Assembly (NCBI GenBank): GCA_016209525.1
Contig: JACQWK010000111.1
Span: 1-46,471, forward strand
From: Verrucomicrobiota bacterium
GTDB taxonomy: Bacteria; Verrucomicrobiota; Verrucomicrobiia; Limisphaerales; SIBE01
Direction: 5' to 3'
DNA length: 46,471 bases
Shown here: positions 17,782-25,357 of the stretch, one piece after another
How the letters are laid out: each line of letters begins with the position of its first letter
Numbering within the stretch: the stretch's first letter is position 1
Made by a program: the position numbers and the translations under genes
The notes under the pieces: generated by a model
Told to the model about the DNA's origin: nothing
What the model saw: only the letters and a program-made list of their open reading frames with translations
Database searches by the model: none

Positions 17782-19131
17782 ATGAGCACGCTCAACCACC
17801 TCAAAACACGACGTGAATTTCTGCGCACTTCACTGCTGGGCGGCGCATTCACGTGGACTGTCCCTTCCTTCATTTCGAGCACCTTCTCAGCATTGCAGGC
17901 CGACGCGGATGGCCGCGCGACCCAGATCACCACGGGACGGGATGGCCGCATCCTGGTGGTCCTGCAAATGGCGGGCGGCAACGACGGCTTGAACACCGTC
18001 GTCCCGTTCACGAACGATCACTACTTTCATGCCCGGCCCAATCTGCGCATTGCCGCCGACACCGCTCTCAAACTCAACGACGAATTCGGATTCCATCCGG
18101 CTCTCGCCGGCTTCAAGGAGCTTTTCGATGCCGGTGAGCTTAGTGTCATTCAGGGTGTCGGTTATCCGAATCCGAACCGGTCGCATTTCCGGTCCACGGA
18201 GATTTGGCAGACCGCAAGCGATTCGAACAAATTCGAAAAACACGGATGGCTTGGACGATACTTCGACAATGCTTGCGCGGGAGCGGATCCGACCGTCGGG
18301 GTGAACGTTGGCCGTCAGATGCCTCAAGCCTTCGCCAGCTCGAAGCCGCTCGGCGTCAGTCTAGATAACCCGGAGAATTATCGGTTCGCGAGTCTCGATC
18401 AGCCCGAACCTGGAGAAACGGCGTCCGAGGAGCCCTTCTTTCGCAAGTTGAACCGGCCGGCGCCGCTCATGGAAATGGAGGGTAGAAACGATGGCACGTC
18501 CGGCGGCACCATTGGAGCCCTTGGCGGCCAAACGAAATTCGCCGCGTCACCGCTGGACTACCTGGAGCGGGTGGCACTGGATGCGCAAATCAGTTCGGAC
18601 AAAATCCTGGCGATCAGCAAGAAGGCCGCAAACCAAGCGGCATACCCGGCCTCGCCGCTGGCCAATTCGCTGAAACTCGTCGCCCGTTTGATTGGGGGCG
18701 GCTTGCCGACGCGCGTTTTCTATGTTTCGCAGGGCGGTTACGATACGCACACCAACCAGGCCGGAACGCACGAGCGGCTGCTAAAGGACTTGGGTGATTC
18801 GTTGAAATCATTTGTCCAAGATGTGAGGGCCCAAGGCAACTTCGAGCGGGTCCTCATCATGACCTTCAGTGAGTTCGGCCGGCGAGTCGCCCAAAACGCC
18901 AATGGCGGGACGGATCACGGCGCTGCGGCGCCGATGTTCGTGTTGGGCGAAAAGGTCAAGGCTGGACTGGCCGGCCAGCCGCCGAGCCTGGCGCCGGAAG
19001 ATCTCTTCAACGGCGATCTGAAGTTCACCGTGGATTTCCGGTGCGTTTATGCCGGGGTGCTCGAGCGATGGCTGCGCACGGCCAGCGCGCCGGTTCTAGG
19101 AAGGAAGTTCGAGCCGCTGGCTGTTATCTGA
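17782..19131 (+). CDS. DUF1501 family protein with Tat signal
   Basis: A 449-residue member of the DUF1501 (sulfatase-like fold) family. The N-terminus has a twin-arginine signal (TRREFLRTS followed by a hydrophobic stretch to about residue 35), which predicts folded export. Family motifs are LVVLQMAGGNDGLNTVVPF, SHFRSTEIWQTA, VFYVSQGGYDTHTNQ, MTFSEFGRRVAQNANGGTDHG and a C-terminal VDFRCVYAGVLERWL. Function is unknown; pairing with the preceding DUF1800 gene is a conserved arrangement. The 3' end overlaps the convergent FolB-like gene by 8 bp. Confidence 0.92.
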   Translation: MSTLNHLKTRREFLRTSLLGGAFTWTVPSFISSTFSALQADADGRATQITTGRDGRILVVLQMAGGNDGLNTVVPFTNDHYFHARPNLRIAADTALKLNDEFGFHPALAGFKELFDAGELSVIQGVGYPNPNRSHFRSTEIWQTASDSNKFEKHGWLGRYFDNACAGADPTVGVNVGRQMPQAFASSKPLGVSLDNPENYRFASLDQPEPGETASEEPFFRKLNRPAPLMEMEGRNDGTSGGTIGALGGQTKFAASPLDYLERVALDAQISSDKILAISKKAANQAAYPASPLANSLKLVARLIGGGLPTRVFYVSQGGYDTHTNQAGTHERLLKDLGDSLKSFVQDVRAQGNFERVLIMTFSEFGRRVAQNANGGTDHGAAAPMFVLGEKVKAGLAGQPPSLAPEDLFNGDLKFTVDFRCVYAGVLERWLRTASAPVLGRKFEPLAVI

Positions 19132-19513
19132 TTCCTTCGGCCTGATGGCGATAGTCCGATGGAGTCGGCTTAGAACGCGTCACTCGCACGGACACGTACT
19201 GTGCCTTCGGTAAAATGAACTTCTTCACTTCCGCAGCCACCGTGGACGGATGGAATTCCGCGAGCAACATCTCCGCGATGTCCACGGCCAGTTTCTCGAT
19301 CAACTTCCATTCCCGTCCTTCACCAAATTTCAGAAGTCGCGTGGAGACCGCATGGTAATCGATGGTTCGGTTTAGCTCATCGGTCTTGGCCGCGGCGGAG
19401 AATTCACCGCCCAACTCAAGCCTCAGAAGCAGGCGCTGGGGTTTTGCGCGTTCGTCATCTGGCACTCCGACGCGGTAAAACACCTCCAAATCCTGGATGA
19501 CGATCGTGTCCAT
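19124..19513 (-). CDS. folB: Dihydroneopterin aldolase-like protein
   Basis: A 129-residue protein of the FolB family, which converts 7,8-dihydroneopterin to 6-hydroxymethyl-7,8-dihydropterin in folate synthesis. IQDLEVFYRVGVPDDERAKP is the usual N-terminal block, followed by TIDYHAVSTRLL and LIEKLAVDIAEMLL. The C-terminal block with the catalytic Lys region appears as ILPKAQYVSVRVTR, which departs from the usual KPGA form. The start ATG shares its A with the TAA stop of the HAD-Nudix gene (TAATG), implying translational coupling. No other folate genes are in the window. The family is fairly sure; exact substrate less so, since FolX/FolB-like paralogs exist. Confidence 0.82.
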   Translation of the reverse strand: MDTIVIQDLEVFYRVGVPDDERAKPQRLLLRLELGGEFSAAAKTDELNRTIDYHAVSTRLLKFGEGREWKLIEKLAVDIAEMLLAEFHPSTVAAEVKKFILPKAQYVSVRVTRSKPTPSDYRHQAEGIR

Positions 19514-20748
19514 TATCGGTCGGGCACTGAGCCGGAAGCCGCGTTCACTGCCTCCAAAAGACGGCGGGTCGGCCGATTGAGCACCATCTGCAGGGCCTCT
19601 GGAGGCGTGACCCACTTGAACGCCTGGGCCTCTCCATTGAGGATGACCTCCTCGTTGCCGGCGCTGCGGCACGTGTAATTCAGCAGGATGAAATGAGCGT
19701 CCCGAAAGAATTCCTCCGAATGAATGCACTCCTGAACCAGGACCTGCCGAATATCAGTCGCCTCCAAATTCGTTTCCTCTTTGACCTCGCGGCGCAAGGC
19801 GTCCTCGGCGCTTTCCCCAAACTTGATTTTGCCGCCCGGAATGCCCCACAGATTCGACCATTTATGTGTGCGAATCATGAGAACTTGGCCGGCTGGATTG
19901 AAAATGAGTGCTCCCACCGTGGCGATCGGCAGCTCTTGGCATAGTCCTTCGTTGGAGCGCCTTTCTGGCGAATTGGTTGTGGACTTCGTTCTCGTCGTCG
20001 CGATCGTCTCCGAAGGTGACTTCATTTCCGAGGACGGGGACGAGGACGACGACGAGCACGAGGACGAACCGGCCGCTCGCTCTTGGTGGGCGCACTCGAG
20101 GGAGGCCCCGATCTTAAATTCCCAACCGTTTCGCTCCAGCACTTCACCGAGTTCGCCGAGGTGTTCCACTATCAAGTCCGGTTCGCTGGCGCGGAGTCGA
20201 TCGGCGTGCGTGTATCCTGTCAGAACGGCACAGGAAAAAATGCCGCCGTGCTTGGCGGTCTCGATGTCATGCTGCATATCCCCGACGAACAGCGTCTCGC
20301 GTGGCTCCAAGCCGTTCTCCGCCAGGATTTCCTTGATGCGAGCGCGTTTGTCCCACACTTCCACATAGCGCCGGCCCAAGTATTGGCCGAAGCCGGTGCT
20401 GGCCGATTGAACCGCGAAATGGTCGCGGTGAATCGTGCTCAGCAATAAGGTCGGAATTTTTCGATGCTGGCAAAGTTTCAAGAACTCGCGCGCGTGCGGG
20501 ATTTCCTTCACGGAATCCTGCACTTGCCGGAAGCGCGCGTGGAACCATTCTTCGAGCTGCCCCATGGGAATATGCGGTGTGAAGCGTTCGTAAAATCCGG
20601 TGAACGGCAGCGAGAATTCGGCCCGAAAGCGATCCAGCGTCCATTCCTCCAGACCGGCGGAGCGCAACACATGATTAGTCGCCTTCCAAACGGCCGGCAA
20701 ATCATCGACCAGCGTTCCCGACCAATCGAAGATAATGTTCCGTATCAC
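19513..20748 (-). CDS. HAD-superfamily hydrolase fused to Nudix hydrolase
   Basis: A 411-residue two-domain protein. Residues 1-220 are a HAD hydrolase of the phosphoglycolate-phosphatase type: motif I IFDWSGTLVD, a helical cap, and motif IV LFVGDMQHDIETAK. Motif I has Ser where phosphatases have the second Asp (DxD), so the usual general acid/base is absent. Residues about 285-400 are a Nudix domain whose box fits the consensus (GGKIKFGESAEDALRREVKE, then ETNL), expected to hydrolyse a nucleoside diphosphate linked compound. Between the domains is a low-complexity Ser-rich then Thr-rich linker that is a translated palindromic repeat (19987-20068). It ends in TAATG overlap with the FolB-like gene. 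Nudix pyrophosphatases acting on dihydroneopterin triphosphate are known, so a role in pterin trimming before FolB is a reasonable inference. Confidence 0.88.
   Translation of the reverse strand: MIRNIIFDWSGTLVDDLPAVWKATNHVLRSAGLEEWTLDRFRAEFSLPFTGFYERFTPHIPMGQLEEWFHARFRQVQDSVKEIPHAREFLKLCQHRKIPTLLLSTIHRDHFAVQSASTGFGQYLGRRYVEVWDKRARIKEILAENGLEPRETLFVGDMQHDIETAKHGGIFSCAVLTGYTHADRLRASEPDLIVEHLGELGEVLERNGWEFKIGASLECAHQERAAGSSSCSSSSSSPSSEMKSPSETIATTRTKSTTNSPERRSNEGLCQELPIATVGALIFNPAGQVLMIRTHKWSNLWGIPGGKIKFGESAEDALRREVKEETNLEATDIRQVLVQECIHSEEFFRDAHFILLNYTCRSAGNEEVILNGEAQAFKWVTPPEALQMVLNRPTRRLLEAVNAASGSVPDR
19987..20068. repeat. Palindromic repeat family D in HAD-Nudix linker
   Basis: CGTTCTCGTCGTCGCGATCG at one side and CGAGGACGGGGACGAGGACG at the other. 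Translated on the minus strand as a Ser-rich stretch and then TTRTKSTTNS. Related to 4878-4952 inside the AT domain. Confidence 0.75.
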
Positions 20749-20810
20749 GCGTGGAGTCTAGCCGCGCGGGTCGGAGGTGCAAATCACTAAGAGCGTGTCT
20801 GAAGGATGGC

Positions 20811-21057
20811 TGGAACAGGCCACCGACCTGTTCCACCCAATAGGGCAAGGCCTCAGTCTTGCCCGGCGTAGCGCAGATTTTCAATCTGCGGTATCGCCGA
20901 GTTGCACTCGGCTGGACTTCCAGACTGAGGGAGTGCTTGGCAAATCGAGGCGTCCGCAGAATGCAATTCTTCCAAGTAACTTGCCAGTTACTTCTTTCTC
21001 CCGTCGCCGACAGGAGACTGTTTTGCTGCGATACCCCTGCTTGAAAATCTGCGCTAC
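20811..21057. repeat. Composite palindromic repeat region, family G
   Basis: Starts with the hairpin GGAACAGGCCACCGACCTGT TCC. From 20868 to 21057 it is bounded by GTAGCGCAGATTTTCAATCT and AAATCTGCGCTAC. Internal hairpins such as CCGAGTTGCACTCGG and AAGTAACTTGCCAGTTACTT are embedded. It fills most of the 408-bp gap 20749-21156, in which no gene is seen. Confidence 0.75.
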
Positions 21058-21156
21058 GATGTTGGCTCGCTATGGCCGGGCAAGACTGACCGATTGCCCA
21101 GAAGGTGATTTTCAGACTTGCTCTGGGAGGTCTGGACTGATTCGTGGCTTGGAGAC

Positions 21157-22101
21157 TTACTGCCGCGGTCGAGGGACCACGCGCACCCGCACAAACTTAT
21201 GCGGCTGGTCACTGACACCTTTCACGAGGTTATAGGTGGCTTCGGAAGTCCCGGTGCCATCGTAGAGGTTTCGCGGAGGCCCTTTGGCCGCCACTTCCGA
21301 CGCACTCGCCGTCCAATGCTGCAAATCGCTCGATGTTTCAACGACATAGTCGAGGAATGACCCCGCGTGTCGGCGGAACGTTACGGAGAAAAAGGGCTGG
21401 TTCCCCACTGAAATCAGACTCGTGCGCACGGACGGAATGACTAAAACGCTTTGCGGATCACTCCCGAAAGCGAACTCGGTGAAATTGTCGCGCCCGTCGC
21501 CGTCGGAATCCTCCGCGGCGTTGGCTTGGGTGTGCCTGAAGTGGCGTTGTTCCCATTCGTCGGGGAGTTGGTCGGCGTCCGCATCCACAATTTGAGCGGC
21601 GGCGAGGAACAGCTTTTTCAGAGCGTCACGCTCCTCCGGGAAAGCCAAATTGTGTTCGGTCAAATTGAAAGTGGCAAAGAGCCGGTTCTGCGCATCCAGG
21701 ATCCGCACATCCCTGTATTGGACCTCCCATTGGTTCCACACCGCGTCTTGCGCCGTATCCTGCAGCCAAGGAACATTGCGCCCTTCGGTAATCTCTTCGT
21801 TAAAGAACGCCTGGTCCTCCCGGTTGACGCCGAGGATTTCAATATTCAGATCGGGCTTCGCCGTTTTGAGTTCGAACAGGAGATATTGGAGGTGGCCAAA
21901 CTGGTCACTGCAATAGTGTCAGCCCGCGGCCCCGAAGTAGTATCCCGAGACTTGGAGCAAATAGTCGCGCGGTGAGACCCGAACGCTGTTGCGTTCGGAG
22001 TTCGGATTTGTGTCGGTCAGATGAAAATCCGGCACCGGCACGCTAGCCCAGCCAGTTGAGGTGGCCGCGCCGAGAATTAGGTTCCAGATCAGTCGCCGCA
22101 T
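21157..22101 (-). CDS. Secreted thioredoxin-like protein with in-frame UGA (candidate selenoprotein, UxxC)
   Basis: Read from the ATG at 22101, the frame has a signal peptide (MRRLIWNLILGAATSTGWAS) and a redoxin-like start (VPVPDFHLTDTNPNS). It reaches a TGA at 21921-21919 (codon 61), then continues open to the stop at 21157, 314 codons in all. The context is YYFGAAG-UGA-HYCSDQFGHL, so the UGA takes the place of the first Cys in a thioredoxin CxxC. Downstream residues keep the redoxin pattern (LNIEILGVNREDQAFFNEE, GRNVPWLQDTAQDAVWNQ, VRILDAQNRLFATFNL). An Asp-rich calcium-repeat segment (DADADQLPDEWEQRHF, DSDGDGRDNFTEFAFGSDP) and a beta-rich tail end the protein. Continuity of homology in one frame across the UGA argues against a frameshift. 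The alternative is a recent nonsense mutation (TGC to TGA). No selA, selB, selC or selD is in the window. If UGA is a stop, only a 60-residue fragment would be made. Confidence 0.75.
21892..21908 (-). promoter_or_regulatory. Candidate bacterial SECIS hairpin
   Basis: On the minus strand GTGACCAGTTTGGCCAC folds as GTG/CAC, an A-C mismatch, CCA/TGG and a GUU apical loop. The loop begins with G, 17 nt after the UGA, within the spacing known for bacterial SECIS elements. Seen by hand folding only. A competing small stem (CACT/AGTG) lies right after the UGA. Confidence 0.5.
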
Positions 22102-22215
22102 ATTGGCACTCTGCCAAAATGGAGGCTCAGTGTCAAAGCCCGGCTCTCGGCGTGCCCGGCTCTCGGCGAGCCAGCCATGCTCACGATGGCAGCGGGCGCC
22201 ACTGCTGCCTCGTTT

Positions 22216-22265
22216 GTAGTCCCGGCTATAGCCGGTTTTTGCGCGCTGACTAAAGCCGGGACTCC
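22216..22265. repeat. Palindromic repeat family I, intergenic
   Basis: GTAGTCCCGGCTATAGCCGG, a short spacer, then TAAAGCCGGGACTCC. Related copies are at 24389-24442 and at the right edge of the window. Confidence 0.85.
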
Positions 22266-22314
22266 GTAGAGGTCAATTTGAGAACTCCCCGAACAACTGC
22301 GCGCAGAGCGCCCC

Positions 22315-22405
22315 TGAACCCACCCCTACCCCTCCCAGGAGGGGAACGGAGAATAGTGACGCGCAACGCGGCTACCTCCTGGGAGGGGTAAGGGGGGTGG
22401 GTTCA
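22315..22405. repeat. Palindromic repeat family B, intergenic copy
   Basis: TGAACCCACCCCTACCCCTC to GGGAGGGGTAAGGGGGGTGG with GTTCA at the end. It is the intergenic counterpart of the in-gene copies at 4-98 and 922-1017. The 347-bp gap 22102-22448 holds only this and the family I repeat. Confidence 0.85.
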
Positions 22406-22448
22406 TGGGCAGAATTGCTGTCGGCATGCGCCTCGGCGTCATCAACCC

Positions 22449-23636
22449 TCACCGCTCACCGCCGGTCGCCGCCGCAGCCTCCCGGATCGTCTGGAGGAAT
22501 CTTGCGATGCCCTCGCCGAAAGCCGCAGAGATCGGCAGCACGGGAGTCTTGCGGATTTTTTGTTTGAATTTCTTCAAATTCCGCTCTGCTGCGGGTTCGT
22601 CCATCTTGTTGGCGACGATCAAGCGAGGTTTATTCACCAATCTGGGATCGTACAATCCTAGCTCTCGGATCAGTTGGGCACAATCCTCCCAAGGCCAACG
22701 GCCATCCGTCCCGGCCATGTCCAGCAACAGGACCAAAATCTTGCATCGCTGGATGTGTCGGAGAAAACCATGACCCAGCCCTACATTCCGGTGGGCGCCT
22801 TCGATCAAGCCCGGCACGTCGCAAACGGTGAGCCGGTGGAAATCGGGATATTCCACGATGCCGATTTGCGGGTGGAGTGTCGTGAATGGATAGGGCGCAA
22901 TCTTTGGCTTCGCGTGCGAAATCGCCGAAAGCAACGTGGACTTGCCGGCGTTTGGGTAACCCACCAAGCCGACATCCGCAATCAGGCGAAGCTCGAGCCG
23001 GAACGATCCTTCTTCACCGGGTTCGCCAGGTTGCGCGAAACGCGGCGTTTGCCTCCGCGCCGTCGCGAAATTGCGATTGCCCAGTCCTCCACGACCACCG
23101 CGACACAACACGAACTGCGACCCGTGTTCGACTAAATCAGCAATTTGTTCGCCTTCGTCCCGAGGCGATGTTTGTCGGGCAGCACCAGACTCTTGGGCGA
23201 GGTCGATCTCGACTGCGGCTGCGCTTCCCAATCGCCGCAGGACTGGACGCTGGCCGGTCGAAAGCTTGAGGGGCGACCGGACGGGGTTCTCTTCCGCTTC
23301 CGCCGATTTTTGGTCATTGGACGGCGAGGCGGCGGACGCCGGCAATCGCCACACCAAGGTGCCGCAAGGAACTTTCACGATCAGGTCCTTGCCCGCGCGT
23401 CCGTCCATGCCTTTGCCGAGGCCAGGTTTGCCGTCTTCCGCAATCAGGCGGGGGGAATAATACTGCGCCACCAAATTGTTGAGGTCATGATCGGCTTGGA
23501 GGATAACTTGGGCGCCGCAGCCGCCGTTCCCTCCGCTCGGCCCGCCTTTAGCAACGTAAGCTTCTCTGTGGAACGCCACACAGCCCTTGCCCCCATGACC
23601 GGCTCTTGCGAATACTTTTACCTCGTCAACGAACAT
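22449..23636 (-). CDS. obg: GTPase Obg, with an insertion in the Obg domain
   Basis: Ribosome-associated GTPase (Obg/CgtA) acting in 50S maturation and stress control. The Obg domain begins MFVDEVKVFARAGHGGKGC and has the glycine-rich GGPSGGNGG. The G domain has GYPNAGKST (G1), DVPGLIEGAH (G3), NKMD (G4) and SAAFGEG (G5). ATG 23636 is chosen because family homology starts there; an upstream ATG at 23678 would add 14 unrelated residues. Between CGTLVW and GEQIADLVEHG there are about 65 extra residues (DNA about 23150-23350), rich in Pro, Ser and Ala and not part of the usual domain. It lies downstream of rplU-rpmA, a widespread bacterial gene order. At 395 residues it is longer than a basic Obg because of the insert. 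Confidence 0.93.
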   Translation of the reverse strand: MFVDEVKVFARAGHGGKGCVAFHREAYVAKGGPSGGNGGCGAQVILQADHDLNNLVAQYYSPRLIAEDGKPGLGKGMDGRAGKDLIVKVPCGTLVWRLPASAASPSNDQKSAEAEENPVRSPLKLSTGQRPVLRRLGSAAAVEIDLAQESGAARQTSPRDEGEQIADLVEHGSQFVLCRGGRGGLGNRNFATARRQTPRFAQPGEPGEEGSFRLELRLIADVGLVGYPNAGKSTLLSAISHAKPKIAPYPFTTLHPQIGIVEYPDFHRLTVCDVPGLIEGAHRNVGLGHGFLRHIQRCKILVLLLDMAGTDGRWPWEDCAQLIRELGLYDPRLVNKPRLIVANKMDEPAAERNLKKFKQKIRKTPVLPISAAFGEGIARFLQTIREAAAATGGER

Positions 23637-23704
23637 TCGGATTCCGTCTCTGCCAAACAAAAAGGCGAGGTGCGTCACCTCGCCATGCCTTGGAAAAACT
23701 CCGC

Positions 23705-23968
23705 CTAATTACTTGCCGGAACCGGCTCCGGCATCACATGCACGCGGCGCCTTTCCTTGTCGAAGGAAACGCGGCCATCCACCAGGGCGAACAAAGTCCA
23801 ATCGCGTCCCGTTCCGACGTTCTTGCCGGCCGCAAGTTTTGTCCCGCGCTGCCGAACGAGAATGCTTCCGGCGGTCACGAACTCCCCGCCAAATCGCTTT
23901 ACCCCCAATCGCTTGCTGACGCTGTCCCGGCCGTTTCGAACGCTGCCTTGACCTTTCTTGTGTGCCAT
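23705..23968 (-). CDS. rpmA: 50S ribosomal protein L27
   Basis: An 87-residue bacterial L27. [20 protein letters not shown] and [20 protein letters not shown] are the conserved N-terminal tail and core that reach the peptidyl-transferase centre. [11 protein letters not shown] and [15 protein letters not shown] follow. A clear Shine-Dalgarno AGAGG overlaps the rplU stop codon and lies 8 nt before the ATG. The genes are 11 bp apart, so expression is coupled with rplU. Confidence 0.98.
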   Translation of the reverse strand: MAHKKGQGSVRNGRDSVSKRLGVKRFGGEFVTAGSILVRQRGTKLAAGKNVGTGRDWTLFALVDGRVSFDKERRRVHVMPEPVPASN

Positions 23969-23979
23969 AACTGCAACCT

Positions 23980-24291
23980 CTAGGTTTTGATTTCTTTGAT
24001 CTTGACGACGGTTAACTCCTGGCGATGCCCCACTTTGCGGTGGTAACCCTCACGCCGCCTCATCTTAAACGCGACTTTCTTCGGGCCCCGAATGTGTTCC
24101 ACGACATCGGCGACGACGGTTGCCTGAGCAACGGTCGGCGAACCGACAGCGACTTTGCCCTCGTTGTTCACGAGCAGGACGCGGTCAAATGTGTGCGATT
24201 GGCCAGCGGGCACGTCCAAGCGTTCGATTTCCAGCGTGTCGCCGGGAGCGACCCGGTATTGTTTGCTGCCTGTTTCCAAAACTGCGTACAT
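23980..24291 (-). CDS. rplU: 50S ribosomal protein L21
   Basis: A 103-residue bacterial L21, which binds 23S r[23 protein letters not shown], the [10 protein letters not shown] segment, VGSPTV and [17 protein letters not shown] match the family from end to end. It is the first gene of the rplU-rpmA-obg operon. About 100 bp upstream is a palindromic family I repeat; no promoter was identified with confidence. Confidence 0.98.
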   Translation of the reverse strand: MYAVLETGSKQYRVAPGDTLEIERLDVPAGQSHTFDRVLLVNNEGKVAVGSPTVAQATVVADVVEHIRGPKKVAFKMRRREGYHRKVGHRQELTVVKIKEIKT

Positions 24292-24388
24292 AAATTCCCG
24301 TTTTTAAAGGGGCCAAATGACACCAAAACCGCCGCAGAGTGTCAACGATTCATTTTGTCGGCGCAGCAATTCTCATTATGACCCGTAT

Positions 24389-24442
24389 GTAGTCCCGGCT
24401 TTAGCCGGCGAGCGCGAGAAAACCGGCTAAAGCCGGGACTAC
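24389..24442. repeat. Palindromic repeat family I, intergenic
   Basis: A perfect 20-bp inverted repeat: GTAGTCCCGGCTTTAGCCGG and CCGGCTAAAGCCGGGACTAC around a short spacer. It lies upstream of rplU in the 294-bp gap 24292-24585. Confidence 0.92.
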
Positions 24443-24585
24443 AAGCGGGTCGCAGGTCGTGCCTGTCTTCAAAATGAGAATTGCTGTTGTCGGCGGCCGC
24501 GTAACGCCGACACTCCTGTCGGCAGGTTCCGAGGCCTTCCTGCCTCTCGAACCACAAGATCAAGAGACCTTGCAATCTGCCGGCG

Positions 24586-25215
24586 CTACGAACCATTCGG
24601 ACATTCGGCGACGAAGCGCAATTCGCCCCACCCAACTTCCATGGGGTCGTAGCCTTCGGCCTCAAGCCGGAGGAAGACTTCATGAAAACCTTTGAAGCGC
24701 AATTCGTCTTTTTGAACCGCTTCGTTGAACCTGGGCACGGCCACGAAACCGCTCGGCTCCGAACTTACCGTCAGCCCAGCCTCTCCAATGATTTCCAGCA
24801 GTTCTTCCGCAGTCTGATAGGCCCAGAGTGTGGCTCCAGTGAGCTTCATGAACATTTGGCTTTCCGGCGAGTTATCTCGAAGGCAAGGAATGATCCCCAC
24901 GACCTGCCCGACGGGTTGGAGTTGTTCGACCGCGCAACATAAGAGATCCTCCGCAGCCCAGAGTTCGGCCATGGGCCCTGCCAGCAGTATCGTCTCACAA
25001 GGCCCGCCCACGCCGATTGCCGCCGGCCACTGGCCACCCTGCAAAAGCTGCAAGGCCGCGCTTGAGGTTGACCAATCGGCCCAACGTTTGGCCTCCGTTT
25101 GACGAGCCACAAATTTTTGCTGGGCAAGAAAGTCGTCCGGCGACCATCGAAGCTGAGCGTCGTAGGCGTAGTGTTGCAGGAAATCACAGGCGGCGCTCGG
25201 TAACGGTAGGAGCAT
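24586..25215 (-). CDS. Hypothetical protein, 209 residues
   Basis: No family is recognised. The protein is acidic and soluble-looking, with no signal peptide or membrane span. It has a hydrophobic alpha/beta-like centre (AAIGVGGPCETILLAGPMAE, VGQVVGIIPCLRD). It runs divergently from the antiporter gene with 142 bp between starts. Steady composition throughout and a proper ATG suggest a real gene. Function cannot be assigned from sequence alone. Confidence 0.6.
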   Translation of the reverse strand: MLLPLPSAACDFLQHYAYDAQLRWSPDDFLAQQKFVARQTEAKRWADWSTSSAALQLLQGGQWPAAIGVGGPCETILLAGPMAELWAAEDLLCCAVEQLQPVGQVVGIIPCLRDNSPESQMFMKLTGATLWAYQTAEELLEIIGEAGLTVSSEPSGFVAVPRFNEAVQKDELRFKGFHEVFLRLEAEGYDPMEVGWGELRFVAECPNGS

Positions 25216-25357
25216 GGTTCGGTGCGTGGCGAGAAAGAATGACGAATGGCGGCACGGACATAAAGCCGGATTTTGACTCAGCGGAGAGGAACCTTTACGG
25301 TGATCATGCGTGCCGACTTAATCGCGGAGCGTTGGCGCCTCCGTGCGGCGCGCCCGG

